NCBI GenBank assembly: GCA_024763405.1
Contig: JANTFQ010000071.1
Coordinates: 1 to 9,060 of the forward strand
Reading direction: 5' to 3'
Origin: Calditrichaceae bacterium
GTDB taxonomy: Bacteria; Calditrichota; Calditrichia; Calditrichales; Calditrichaceae
DNA: 9,060 nucleotides
Position 1 is the stretch's first letter; each line of letters opens with the position of its first letter. This document shows, piece by piece, positions 1-6,793 of the stretch. The notes under the pieces are model-generated. The model was not told where the DNA came from. It was given only the letters and a program-made list of their open reading frames with translations, and made no database searches. The translations under genes were made by a program, and so were the position numbers.

Positions 1-269
1 TCCCGCGGATTCAATTCACCCGATGGCAAAGGACGATGTGCCGTGCGCTTCATTTTTGCATCGATATCGCGATCGTACACCATATTTAAAATGGTACTTC
101 CACTAACGGCCAGGAATAAGCTGCCAACCAAACCTAAGAAAGATTGCCAGTTCATTACCGGGCAGCGTGTGCTCACATACCCGGTAATACCTGTGACTAA
201 TAAAAGCCCTGTTTGCATGCTTTTAATCAGCGGCCAATAGAGTTTAAATTTATTTTGCAGCTTCTTCAT
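1..269 (-). CDS. ctaB: Heme O synthase (protoheme IX farnesyltransferase), N-terminal part; cut by window edge
   Basis: The first 89 residues of a UbiA-superfamily membrane prenyltransferase. CtaB converts heme B to heme O with farnesyl diphosphate, supplying O- or A-type heme to heme-copper oxidases. A basic N-terminus is followed by a first membrane helix at about residues 19-34 and a second at about 45-63. The hallmark Asp-rich, Mg-diphosphate-binding motif follows: N62-MVY-D66-RDI-D70, then AKMKRTAHRPLPSG at 71-84, the CtaB version of the UbiA motif. The ATG at 269-267 lies inside the end of the upstream lipoprotein gene (20-nt overlap), has no strong Shine-Dalgarno, and is probably translationally coupled. 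The C-terminal two-thirds lie beyond base 1. Its place behind an oxidase-like gene suggests that protein carries heme O or A. Another UbiA-type enzyme is possible but less likely given the RPLPSG motif. Confidence 0.85.
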   Translation of the reverse strand, partial: MKKLQNKFKLYWPLIKSMQTGLLLVTGITGYVSTRCPVMNWQSFLGLVGSLFLAVSGSTILNMVYDRDIDAKMKRTAHRPLPSGELNPR

Positions 270-1203
270 CAGGGTTCTCTTTCTTTGCTGGTTCCTGAAC
301 ATCACGCGCACAACGAAATCCAATGTACATACTGTAGAAATCCGGCCCTGCGCTATTACGTGCCCAAACAAATAAATTATATTCATAATTTGTCCGGCTG
401 CCGCCGCGCATAAAACGGTAATGCATATCCGGATAATCATCCTCACACCACTGCCATACATTGCCGGCCATATCGTATAAACCGTAAGGGCTCCTGTCAT
501 CCAGGGTTTTATACCCGTCATGCGTTTTGCCATTATAAAAACCAACGGGTGTAGTTGTTGTATTTTCACCCAACATTTTTTCAAACAACGTATGACTGCT
601 CAGATAATTTGCCGAGTTTGCAGAAATTGTCTCACCCCAGGGATAGGTGCGCGAGTCCGTTCCACGGGCCGCTTTTTCCCATTCGTTTTCCGTGGGTAAA
701 CGCCAGCCATAAAATTTCGCATACGCATTGGCGCCAAACCAGGTAACAAATGTCACCGGATGATTTTCAAATCCGCTTACAACCGAAAAGGTTTTTCCAT
801 CGAATTGAATACGCATTCCGGGTTCAGAAAAATTCATATACACTTTATCACCGGCAGGAACTTCGAATTCGTGTTTATAGTGATCAAAGGGATCGCCTTT
901 GTAAAATCCAAACACTTTATTGTCATTAATTTTTATACTGCCCTTTGCCAAGGCTTCGGTTAAAAAACGAGCATATTGCGCATTGGTCACATCGGTAATC
1001 ATAATTTCATAGTCTTTATCAATCATGGTTACATGGCGATGTTGGCCCTTTAAAAATTCACCTGCAGGAACTTTTGCCCATGCATCGGAATCAACACCGG
1101 TATCAATAAATTTAACCGGTTCTACCTGAGTGTTTTTGGGCACGCTGCAGGCAAAGCTGATCATTAAGACAAGAGATGACACAAGATAAAATAGCGTTCT
1201 CAT
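250..1203 (-). CDS. FGE/SUMF1-domain (NirV-like) exported lipoprotein lacking catalytic cysteines
   Basis: 317 residues. The N-terminal hydrophobic segment (about 4-18) ends in Ser-Phe-Ala-Cys19, a somewhat non-canonical lipobox, so a membrane-anchored periplasmic lipoprotein is likely. The body is a formylglycine-generating-enzyme (sulfatase-modifying factor) fold: VPAGEF at 45-50, DVTNAQYARF at 71-80, WRLPTENEWEKAARG at 167-181, YPWG at 187-190, DMAGNVWQWC at 244-253, MRGGSR at 265-270 and GFRCARD at 295-301. After the signal only Cys253 and Cys298 remain. The two copper-binding active cysteines of true FGE, expected about 20-25 residues before GFRC, are absent, so sulfatase modification is unlikely. 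Relatives of this kind (NirV) occur beside denitrification genes. The start overlaps the oxidase-like stop codon by one base (TAATG) behind a strong GGGGAGGTG site, so the two proteins are probably made together. A role as accessory or structural partner is inference. Confidence 0.85.
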   Translation of the reverse strand: MRTLFYLVSSLVLMISFACSVPKNTQVEPVKFIDTGVDSDAWAKVPAGEFLKGQHRHVTMIDKDYEIMITDVTNAQYARFLTEALAKGSIKINDNKVFGFYKGDPFDHYKHEFEVPAGDKVYMNFSEPGMRIQFDGKTFSVVSGFENHPVTFVTWFGANAYAKFYGWRLPTENEWEKAARGTDSRTYPWGETISANSANYLSSHTLFEKMLGENTTTTPVGFYNGKTHDGYKTLDDRSPYGLYDMAGNVWQWCEDDYPDMHYRFMRGGSRTNYEYNLFVWARNSAGPDFYSMYIGFRCARDVQEPAKKENPDEEAAK

Positions 1204-2726
1204 TATTTCACCTCCCCTTCAATATTTAGATCTTTGGCGGGTGTTTCCGGAATTATGCGGTTCATATCCAGTTCCGGATTGGCCGCTTCTTTTTTCCATA
1301 AACCATCCTGTTTAAACAGGTCAAATAACCGCCAGCCTAAAAACAGTGCCAGCATTACCAAAATTGCGCCAAGCCCAAAATCAATGAGCAGCATCGTCCA
1401 ATTGACAACCGCATGCTCAGCGTATTCCGTAACAAAAAGACGTTTCATAGAAAAAACAGTGGCCGAAGCAAACGCAATATCCGAACCAATAATTAAAAGC
1501 CAGCCAAACCATTGTCGTGTTTTGCCTTTTATGCCAGACAGATCCACATAATACATTAAGATAATTGTAGCAATGAGTGCCGCGAGAATATGCCAATGAC
1601 CGGTTAACGTAATGCGTTCTTCGCGCGCCGGCCATACCCGGAATATTTTTTCCAGTTTGATGGCCATAAAGATACCCACACCGCTAACGGTAAAATTCAT
1701 AAATACCATCTGCCAGCCGGGACCAAACTTAATGGGATCATGAAACAGAGCTTTAAAGCTTTGCAAAAATGTTGGATTTTTGAGTCCCAATTCTTCTGTA
1801 CGATCGTGGATGAGTTTTCTCCAGGAATAAATGACATACAGAAGGGCGGCTAACATCACACCCACAGAACCAAAATAGATAGTCGTATGTGCCCAGGGTA
1901 ACCAGACAATTGATAAGGCTCCCAATGTAAGAATAATAGAACCTGGAATCATCAGATACATTGCCCATTTATGCAGAGCCCCTTTAAAATCCAGCCAGCG
2001 GCCGACAACTAATGTAATCGCAACGGCAACAAGGGAAAGCATAATATGCAGATGACCGATAATCGCATGTTGCAATGCCGTTTTATGGGGATTACGGATC
2101 AGGTTTTCAGCTAAAAACGTTTCATGACCATTACTCCAGTAGGAACCGGTTACGGCACCCCAGGTAGCGGAAAGCAGCGTCATTACAGCCATTGTAAAGA
2201 AAGCGACACGTTCCAGATCCAAACCCGATTTGGTATGGGCATAATCACTATCTGCCGCCAGGTAATACTCTTTATTCCAGGGCCATAAAGCAATTGCCAG
2301 CGAAACTCCGGCGAAAAAGATTAAGGATTGCCCTACTAAAAATAAGCCATGAAAGATATAGGCGTGACCAAAATAGGCAAACCATAAGCCAAAAATCATC
2401 GCCGTTAAATAGCCGACTGTAACAAGGGCGTTAATATTTGCCTGCTGGTGTTTTTTCATAGGTACAATGGAGGTAATAAAATAGACTTCGATAGCCAGAA
2501 CCGCCATGGCAATGGTATGATAGAGCATTATAATACGGCCTTCACGCTGCCAGTGATGCATCGTCATTCCAAGATACTTAACCGTCAGGTCACGAACGCC
2601 CCACTCGACCATAGGACCGGATAAGGTTCCCCAGATGGCTGTAACCAGAGCAATCAACGAAATAGCCACAAGGGTCAATCCTTTTGTAGATCGGAACAAA
2701 TACTGAAACCGATTTATTTTTGTCAT
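1203..2726 (-). CDS. Divergent heme-copper oxidase/NO-reductase-like subunit I with incomplete CuB site
   Basis: 507 residues with about 12 hydrophobic helices (roughly 17-36, 65-89, 97-119, 127-149, 174-195, 217-242, 254-277, 283-302, 338-357, 378-396, 406-426, 442-464), the subunit I fold. My motif alignment to classical COX1 gives these ligands. H70 in TM2 (LYHTIAM against TYHGVLM) and H379 in TM10 would hold the low-spin heme. H377 (GHWH against AHFH) would hold the high-spin heme. H225 in TM6 (QHAIIGH against QHILWFFGH) and H280 after TM7 (PWAHTT against VWAHHM) would be CuB ligands. The second His of the HH pair is Thr281, and the TM6 Tyr/Glu position is Met229. The K-channel Lys in TM8 also appears replaced by a hydrophobic residue. 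It is therefore neither a canonical oxidase nor a canonical cNOR/qNOR. AAGGAAGG four bases before the ATG supports the start. Fold is well supported; substrate (O2, NO or other) is unknown. Confidence 0.82.
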   Translation of the reverse strand: MTKINRFQYLFRSTKGLTLVAISLIALVTAIWGTLSGPMVEWGVRDLTVKYLGMTMHHWQREGRIIMLYHTIAMAVLAIEVYFITSIVPMKKHQQANINALVTVGYLTAMIFGLWFAYFGHAYIFHGLFLVGQSLIFFAGVSLAIALWPWNKEYYLAADSDYAHTKSGLDLERVAFFTMAVMTLLSATWGAVTGSYWSNGHETFLAENLIRNPHKTALQHAIIGHLHIMLSLVAVAITLVVGRWLDFKGALHKWAMYLMIPGSIILTLGALSIVWLPWAHTTIYFGSVGVMLAALLYVIYSWRKLIHDRTEELGLKNPTFLQSFKALFHDPIKFGPGWQMVFMNFTVSGVGIFMAIKLEKIFRVWPAREERITLTGHWHILAALIATIILMYYVDLSGIKGKTRQWFGWLLIIGSDIAFASATVFSMKRLFVTEYAEHAVVNWTMLLIDFGLGAILVMLALFLGWRLFDLFKQDGLWKKEAANPELDMNRIIPETPAKDLNIEGEVK

Positions 2727-2730
2727 TTTA

Positions 2731-2738
2731 CCTTCCTT
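2731..2738 (-). promoter_or_regulatory. Ribosome binding site of the oxidase-like gene
   Basis: On the minus strand AAGGAAGG lies four bases before the ATG at 2726. It fixes the start within the 47-nt gap after tetR. That gap shows no terminator hairpin, so tetR and the downstream genes are probably one transcript. Confidence 0.6.
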
Positions 2739-2773
2739 ATGTTATTAAAACAAACCCCAAACATTTTATTCTT

Positions 2774-3358
2774 TTATTTTTTAATCAACATTTTAATACT
2801 ATCCAATAAAACACGACCCTCTTCATTCAAATTAAATTCAAAATTGGTTAAACGCCATTTTGTAACCATATAACGGATGGAACCGATAATCATCGAAATC
2901 AGTTTATCGTACGGTACGTCAGCCCTGATTTCTCCGCGCTTTTGTCCATTTTCAATAATACATTTCAGCGTACTCTCGTGCTTGTTTAATAAATTTAAAA
3001 CTTCATTTGAGAGGCGGTTATCATTTTGAAAAATACTTTCGGAAAAAATAACCGAAGCAATGGCCGGCTTTTCACTAAAGCGTTTAAAATTATACATAAA
3101 GATGGACTCAATCTGTTCTAAAGCCGGTTCCTCACTTTGGCAGGCATTTTCTAAACTTCTGTCCGCCTCTTTTAAAAAATTAGATAAAATTGTTAGAAGA
3201 ATTTCAAACTTACTGTTAAAATGTCGGTAAATGGCGCCTTCGGAAAGCCCAAGCTTCCTGGATAAATTTTTAATCGTCAGCCCCTGAATGCTTTTTTCGG
3301 CAATCAGTTCAATGGCCTGGTCTACAATTTCCAGCTGACGAGGAGATAATTCTTTCAT
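2774..3358 (-). CDS. TetR/AcrR-family transcriptional regulator
   Basis: 194 residues, the usual TetR length. The N-terminal DNA-binding domain spans about residues 5-52. The helix-turn-helix is at about 28-50, with the family pattern T-I-K-N-L-S-R-K-L-G-L-S-E-G-A-I-Y-R-H-F. The C-terminal part (about 55-194) is an all-helical ligand-binding and dimerisation domain whose inducer cannot be read from sequence. The ATG at 3358 follows AAGGAAGA. The gene is first in the row tetR, oxidase-like, SUMF1 lipoprotein, ctaB, and is preceded by a near-consensus promoter with a palindrome over the expected transcription start. The likely picture is an autorepressor controlling the respiratory module, relieved by a small molecule or redox/nitrosative signal. 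Family assignment is firm; target and ligand are inference. Confidence 0.93.
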   Translation of the reverse strand: MKELSPRQLEIVDQAIELIAEKSIQGLTIKNLSRKLGLSEGAIYRHFNSKFEILLTILSNFLKEADRSLENACQSEEPALEQIESIFMYNFKRFSEKPAIASVIFSESIFQNDNRLSNEVLNLLNKHESTLKCIIENGQKRGEIRADVPYDKLISMIIGSIRYMVTKWRLTNFEFNLNEEGRVLLDSIKMLIKK

Positions 3359-3369
3359 CTTCTTCCTTA

Positions 3370-3383
3370 AGTAAGTATTTACT
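3370..3383. promoter_or_regulatory. Putative TetR operator palindrome
   Basis: AGTAA-GTAT-TTACT is a perfect inverted repeat with 5-bp arms and a 4-nt centre. One further complementary pair lies two bases outside each arm (3368/3385). It sits between the -10 box and the tetR Shine-Dalgarno, over the expected transcription start near 3381. That is where a TetR-family autorepressor would bind. Binding by this particular protein is inference from position and symmetry. Confidence 0.55.
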
Positions 3384-3387
3384 CACA

Positions 3388-3417
3388 AATATACAGTATC
3401 TGTTTTTTCTTTGTCAA
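3388..3417 (-). promoter_or_regulatory. Sigma-70-type promoter of tetR and the oxidase-like operon
   Basis: On the minus strand, a perfect -35 TTGACA (3417-3412) and a -10 TATATT (3393-3388, 5 of 6 consensus) are separated by 18 bases. The predicted start, near 3381, falls inside the palindrome at 3370-3383. The spacer also holds a short inverted repeat, ACAG-ATA-CTGT (3393-3403), which could be another regulator's site or chance. This is the clearest promoter in the window. Confidence 0.75.
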
Positions 3418-3467
3418 CAGTTTTTTTAATTTCATTACTATTATTCAAAATTCGGTCTGGTACCTCG

Positions 3468-3540
3468 TTCATTGAGGCTTCCTTCAGAACAATGAAGAAC
3501 CCTCCCGGAAATTTTCGGAAGATCCCCTGCTTGCCTTAGA
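3468..3540. repeat. Inverted repeat and possible degenerate dispersed repeat between hypD-like gene and tetR
   Basis: Perfect 7-bp arms TTCATTG (3468-3474) and CAATGAA (3490-3496) flank a 15-nt loop. They are followed by AGAACCCTCCC and a partly symmetrical CCGGAAATTTTCGG (3505-3518). The stretch around TTCAGAACAATGAAGAACC resembles the intergenic TTCTGAACG...GAAGAATCC-type repeats of many environmental genomes, but degraded. On the hypD transcript the arms could form a weak stem. No U-run follows closely, so I do not call it an intrinsic terminator. Confidence 0.35.
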
Positions 3541-3565
3541 GATAGAAAATTTCGGTTTCGACTCT

Positions 3566-5929
3566 TTATTCCATCGTTTGTTCAGAGCGCCTGATAATTT
3601 CTTCCTGAAGTTCATCGGTCAGATCCACAAAATAGTCACTATAACCGGCTACCCGTACAATCAGATCCTTATACTCTTCCGGATGGCGCTGGGCTTGACG
3701 CAGGGTATCTGCTGTTACCACATTAAACTGGATATGGTGCCCGTCCATCCGGAAATAAGAACGAATCAGGCTGGCGGCTTTATCGATGCCCTCTTCACTC
3801 TCCAGAACCTGGGGTGTAAACTTTTGGTTGAGCAGCGTACCTCCCGTCCGCAGATGATCAATTTTAGCGGCCGATTTTATCACCGCGGTCGGGCCGTTGG
3901 TATCGGCACCCTGTACCGGTGAAATCCCTTCGGAGAGCGGCATTCCCGCTTTACGCCCGTCTGCGGTTGCGCCGATCACACTGCCAAAATAAACATGGAC
4001 AGTCGTGGGTAGAAGATTAACCCTAAAAAATCCGCCTTTATTATTGGGCCGGCCATCAATAGCCGCAAAATATTCTTCAAATACCAATTTCAAAATTGAA
4101 TCCGCCTGATCGTCATCATTCCCATATTTAGGCGACTCATTCAATAGTTTTTCCCGGATGGCTTCGCTGCCCTTAAAATCATTTTGCAGCGCCCGCAGTA
4201 ATTCGTTAAACGAAAATGATTTACGTTCGAATACATGCCGGCGAATGGCGGACAGCGTGTCGGTGATGGTACCCATCCCCACCCCTTGAATATAGGATGA
4301 ATTATAGCGTGCGCCTCCGGCATTATAATCTTTGCCATTGGCAATGCAGTCGTCAATTAAAATAGATAAAAATGGGGCAGGCAGATATTGGGCATATAAT
4401 TTTTCAATAATTAAACTGCCTTTTATTTTAATATCGATAAAATAATGCAGCTGTTTACGAAAGGCTTCGAACAGTTGCCCGAAGGAGGAAAAGTCTTTAA
4501 CATCTCCTGTTCGCAGCCCAATCTGTTTTTCAGTACGTGGGTCAAAACCGTTATGCAAGGTAATTTCAAGTACTTTTACAAGATTAAAATAGCCGGTTAA
4601 AATATAGCTTTCTTTGCCAAACACGCCGGCTTCCACACAGCCGCTGGCCCCACCGAGACGGGCATCGATAATATCTTTCCCCTGCCGGGTCATTTCCTGA
4701 ACGATGGCGTCTGTATTAAAAAGCGAAGGCTGACCGTATCCGGTTTTAATTATTTTTAAAGCGCGTTTTAGCAGCCGGTCAGGATTTTTTTTACTGATTT
4801 GAACCATGGAACTCGGCTGAAGTAGGCGCATCTCTTCGATGACATCTAAGATAAGGTAAGATAATTCATTGCTGGCATCTTCCCCCGTTGCGGTTACACC
4901 GCCCACATTGATTAAACAGAAGTCCGTATAAGTATTGCTTTCCTGGGCGGTCACACCCACCTTGGGCGGCGCCGGCTGATTATTAAACTTAACCCAGAAG
5001 GACATCAGCAATTCTTTTGCTTTCTCTTCGCTTAAGCTGCCGTCTGCCAGTCCCTGCCGGTAAAACGGAAGCAGGTGCTGATCCAGCCGCCCCGGATTAA
5101 AGGAGTCCCAGGTGTTTAATTCTGTTATCACACCAAGATGCACAAACCAGTAGTATTGCAGGGCTTCCCAAAATGTGCGCGGCGCGTGAGCCGGCACGTG
5201 CCGGCAGATTTCAGCCATTTTTTCCAGTTCGTTACGGCGCTGCAGATTGGTTTCCGTTTTAGCCAATCCGGAAAGTTTTTGACTATAGCGCTCCGCAAAT
5301 ACTAATATGGCATCTGCGGCAATCTCCATGGCCTTAAGCTCTTCCCGTTTTTCAACAGCCTCTTTATCACCAAAGAAATCGAGGCGGGCAATACTGGCGG
5401 CAATATCGGTTTTAAAATCCAGCATTCCTTTATGATAAATTTTATTGTCCAGCACCGTATGCCCGGGGGCACGCTGTTCCATAAATTCCGTAAATACACC
5501 GGCGGTATAAGCCTCTTTCCACTCCTGATCAACCTCCCTGAAGATACGATCGCGGATGGAACGCCCCTCCCAGAAAGGTAAAACCTCGTTCAGTAAAAGT
5601 TCTCTGGTTTTCGGAGTTGATTTAAACGATACTTTTTTCCGCTCGTGCAGAATGGATAAATCACCTTCGGAATGAGTGCAAATTTCCGGATAGGTGGGCA
5701 CTGCTTTCGGTTGCGGGCCGCGCTCACCAACGATTAGCTCTCCATCATTAACGCAAAGTTCTTTATGCTCCAGTAAGTACCGAAATGCCAGGGCTCGGGC
5801 CACAGGCACGGAAACCCGATCCGCTTCTCCGGAACGGTAGAAATCGGTTAACAACCGCGCCCGCTCCGCGGTAATAGTTTCGACGGCATCTAAAGATTGT
5901 TGCCGCAGTTTTTGAATACGCTGATTCAT
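3566..5929 (-). CDS. hypD: Glycyl radical enzyme, probable trans-4-hydroxy-L-proline dehydratase
   Basis: 787 residues from the ATG at 5929, chosen because GGGGAG lies five bases upstream; an in-frame TTG at 5953 has no such site. It carries the PFL-like domain, the GCVE dehydratase signature with thiyl Cys431 and base Glu433 (GGASGCVEAGVFGKE), and the glycyl loop RVAGYSDYF with radical Gly762. Recalled active-site residues of Clostridioides difficile HypD (789 aa: F152, H160, D278, S334, F340, C434, E436, Y450, T645, G765) all have the same residue here three positions earlier (F149, H157, D275, S331, F337, C431, E433, Y447, T642, G762). The predicted reaction dehydrates hydroxyproline to pyrroline-5-carboxylate in the cytoplasm without oxygen; ProC would then give proline. 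The activase gene lies immediately upstream. A related dehydratase of another substrate is possible but less likely. This hypD is unrelated to the hydrogenase-maturation gene of that name. Confidence 0.88.
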   Translation of the reverse strand: MNQRIQKLRQQSLDAVETITAERARLLTDFYRSGEADRVSVPVARALAFRYLLEHKELCVNDGELIVGERGPQPKAVPTYPEICTHSEGDLSILHERKKVSFKSTPKTRELLLNEVLPFWEGRSIRDRIFREVDQEWKEAYTAGVFTEFMEQRAPGHTVLDNKIYHKGMLDFKTDIAASIARLDFFGDKEAVEKREELKAMEIAADAILVFAERYSQKLSGLAKTETNLQRRNELEKMAEICRHVPAHAPRTFWEALQYYWFVHLGVITELNTWDSFNPGRLDQHLLPFYRQGLADGSLSEEKAKELLMSFWVKFNNQPAPPKVGVTAQESNTYTDFCLINVGGVTATGEDASNELSYLILDVIEEMRLLQPSSMVQISKKNPDRLLKRALKIIKTGYGQPSLFNTDAIVQEMTRQGKDIIDARLGGASGCVEAGVFGKESYILTGYFNLVKVLEITLHNGFDPRTEKQIGLRTGDVKDFSSFGQLFEAFRKQLHYFIDIKIKGSLIIEKLYAQYLPAPFLSILIDDCIANGKDYNAGGARYNSSYIQGVGMGTITDTLSAIRRHVFERKSFSFNELLRALQNDFKGSEAIREKLLNESPKYGNDDDQADSILKLVFEEYFAAIDGRPNNKGGFFRVNLLPTTVHVYFGSVIGATADGRKAGMPLSEGISPVQGADTNGPTAVIKSAAKIDHLRTGGTLLNQKFTPQVLESEEGIDKAASLIRSYFRMDGHHIQFNVVTADTLRQAQRHPEEYKDLIVRVAGYSDYFVDLTDELQEEIIRRSEQTME

Positions 5930-5934
5930 TGATA

Positions 5935-5940
5935 CTCCCC
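5935..5940 (-). promoter_or_regulatory. Ribosome binding site deciding the hypD start
   Basis: GGGGAG on the minus strand, five bases before the ATG at 5929. It favours this start over the upstream TTG and gives a protein only two residues shorter than the recalled C. difficile HypD length. Confidence 0.65.
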
Positions 5941-5960
5941 ACAAATTTTGCAACGATATG

Positions 5961-5984
5961 CCCTAAAAAATTTTATTCTAAGGG
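5961..5984 (-). other. Imperfect hairpin between activase stop and hypD start
   Basis: On the minus strand CCCTTAGAA and TTTTTAGGG can pair as two short stems around one mismatch. The structure starts inside the end of the activase gene and ends about 20 bases before the hypD ribosome binding site. It could influence mRNA processing or relative expression of activase and enzyme. It is weak and AT-rich, so chance is plausible. Confidence 0.25.
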
Positions 5985-6778
5985 CTAACCCGGAATCCTT
6001 CTTTCTGGAAAAGTGCTTTCATTTCCTCAATTTCCTCTGTGCTTTGCATTTTTAACGGACCCGTCCGATACTCCATATCAAGGCGCTCATATTTACTTTC
6101 GCCCATTTGATTAAAAGGCAGCAAGTCAATTTCTTTGTATTGCGTCTCATTCTTCAAAAATGAGATAATCGCTTTCAGGTTCAATTCCGTATCCGTGATG
6201 GCAGGAATCAGGGGAATCCGCACCCGCAGAGTCACATTTTTTTCCTGAAGTTTTATTAAATTTTCTAAAATTAAACGATTGGAAACACCGGTAAATTTCC
6301 GGTGTAAAGCATCATCCATCAGTTTGATATCATACAGAAAGACATCTGTAAATCCCAGAACCTTCTCAAACGCACTAAAATCCACATAACCGGAAGTATC
6401 CACTGCCGTATGAATATTTTCATGGCGACATATTTTTAACATTGACTTCAGAAAATCGGCCTGTAGTAACGGTTCGCCACCGGAGAAGGTCACGCCGCCT
6501 CCGGACTGGTCGTAGAACAACACGTCTTTGCGAATTTCTTCCATCACCGCAGCAGTCGAAACCCGAACCCCCACAAGCTGCGGTATATTTGCAAACATGG
6601 CAATTGATTTTTGCGGCCTTAGGTTTTTTCGGGACTGCGGTTCCCGGCTGCGGCTCTCCGGATTATGACACCACCAGCAATCCAGCGGACAGCCTTTTAA
6701 AAAGATAGTTGTACGGATTCCGGGCCCATCATGGATGGCATATTTCTTTATATCGTAAATTAGGCCGCTGTTTGGCAT
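5978..6778 (-). CDS. hypE: Radical SAM glycyl-radical-enzyme activase, compact form without auxiliary cluster cysteines
   Basis: 266 residues. The CxxxCxxC motif (C30, C34, C37 in KGCPLDCWWCHNPES) binds the [4Fe-4S] cluster that cleaves S-adenosylmethionine. IHDGPGIRTTIFLKGC at 15-30 is the activase signature, SGGEP at 99-103 contacts SAM, and VDTSGY at 126-131 and YDIKLMD at 149-155 are further barrel motifs. Its job is to install the glycyl radical on the enzyme encoded 48 bases downstream. Dehydratase activases normally carry a ferredoxin-like insert with about eight cysteines after the HNPES motif. Here that stretch is only about residues 43-72, with no cysteine, and the sole other Cys in the protein is C117. 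No clear Shine-Dalgarno precedes the ATG, which lies 15 bases after the preceding gene, so coupling is likely. The name hypE rests on linkage. Confidence 0.87.
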   Translation of the reverse strand: MPNSGLIYDIKKYAIHDGPGIRTTIFLKGCPLDCWWCHNPESRSREPQSRKNLRPQKSIAMFANIPQLVGVRVSTAAVMEEIRKDVLFYDQSGGGVTFSGGEPLLQADFLKSMLKICRHENIHTAVDTSGYVDFSAFEKVLGFTDVFLYDIKLMDDALHRKFTGVSNRLILENLIKLQEKNVTLRVRIPLIPAITDTELNLKAIISFLKNETQYKEIDLLPFNQMGESKYERLDMEYRTGPLKMQSTEEIEEMKALFQKEGFRVSP

Positions 6779-6793
6779 AGTTTAAAACCGGGA

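Noticed and set aside
43..240. Plus-strand ORF at the left edge
   Set aside because: It is antisense to ctaB, whose minus-strand frame carries the UbiA motif; the plus-strand peptide shows no recognisable domain.
1203..2726. Ordinary cytochrome c oxidase subunit I
   Set aside because: It lacks the second TM7 His and the TM6 Tyr, so canonical oxidase annotation would overstate what is seen.
3480..3560. Intrinsic terminator after hypD
   Set aside because: Stems are short or have long loops, and no U-run follows directly.
5930..5953. Longer hypD start at the TTG codon 5953
   Set aside because: It has no ribosome binding site, and the ATG at 5929 has GGGGAG at good spacing and gives the family length.
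6560..6665. Frameshift hiding the auxiliary-cluster cysteines of the activase
   Set aside because: The stretch between the flanking motifs is only about 30 codons, too short for the usual insert in any frame.
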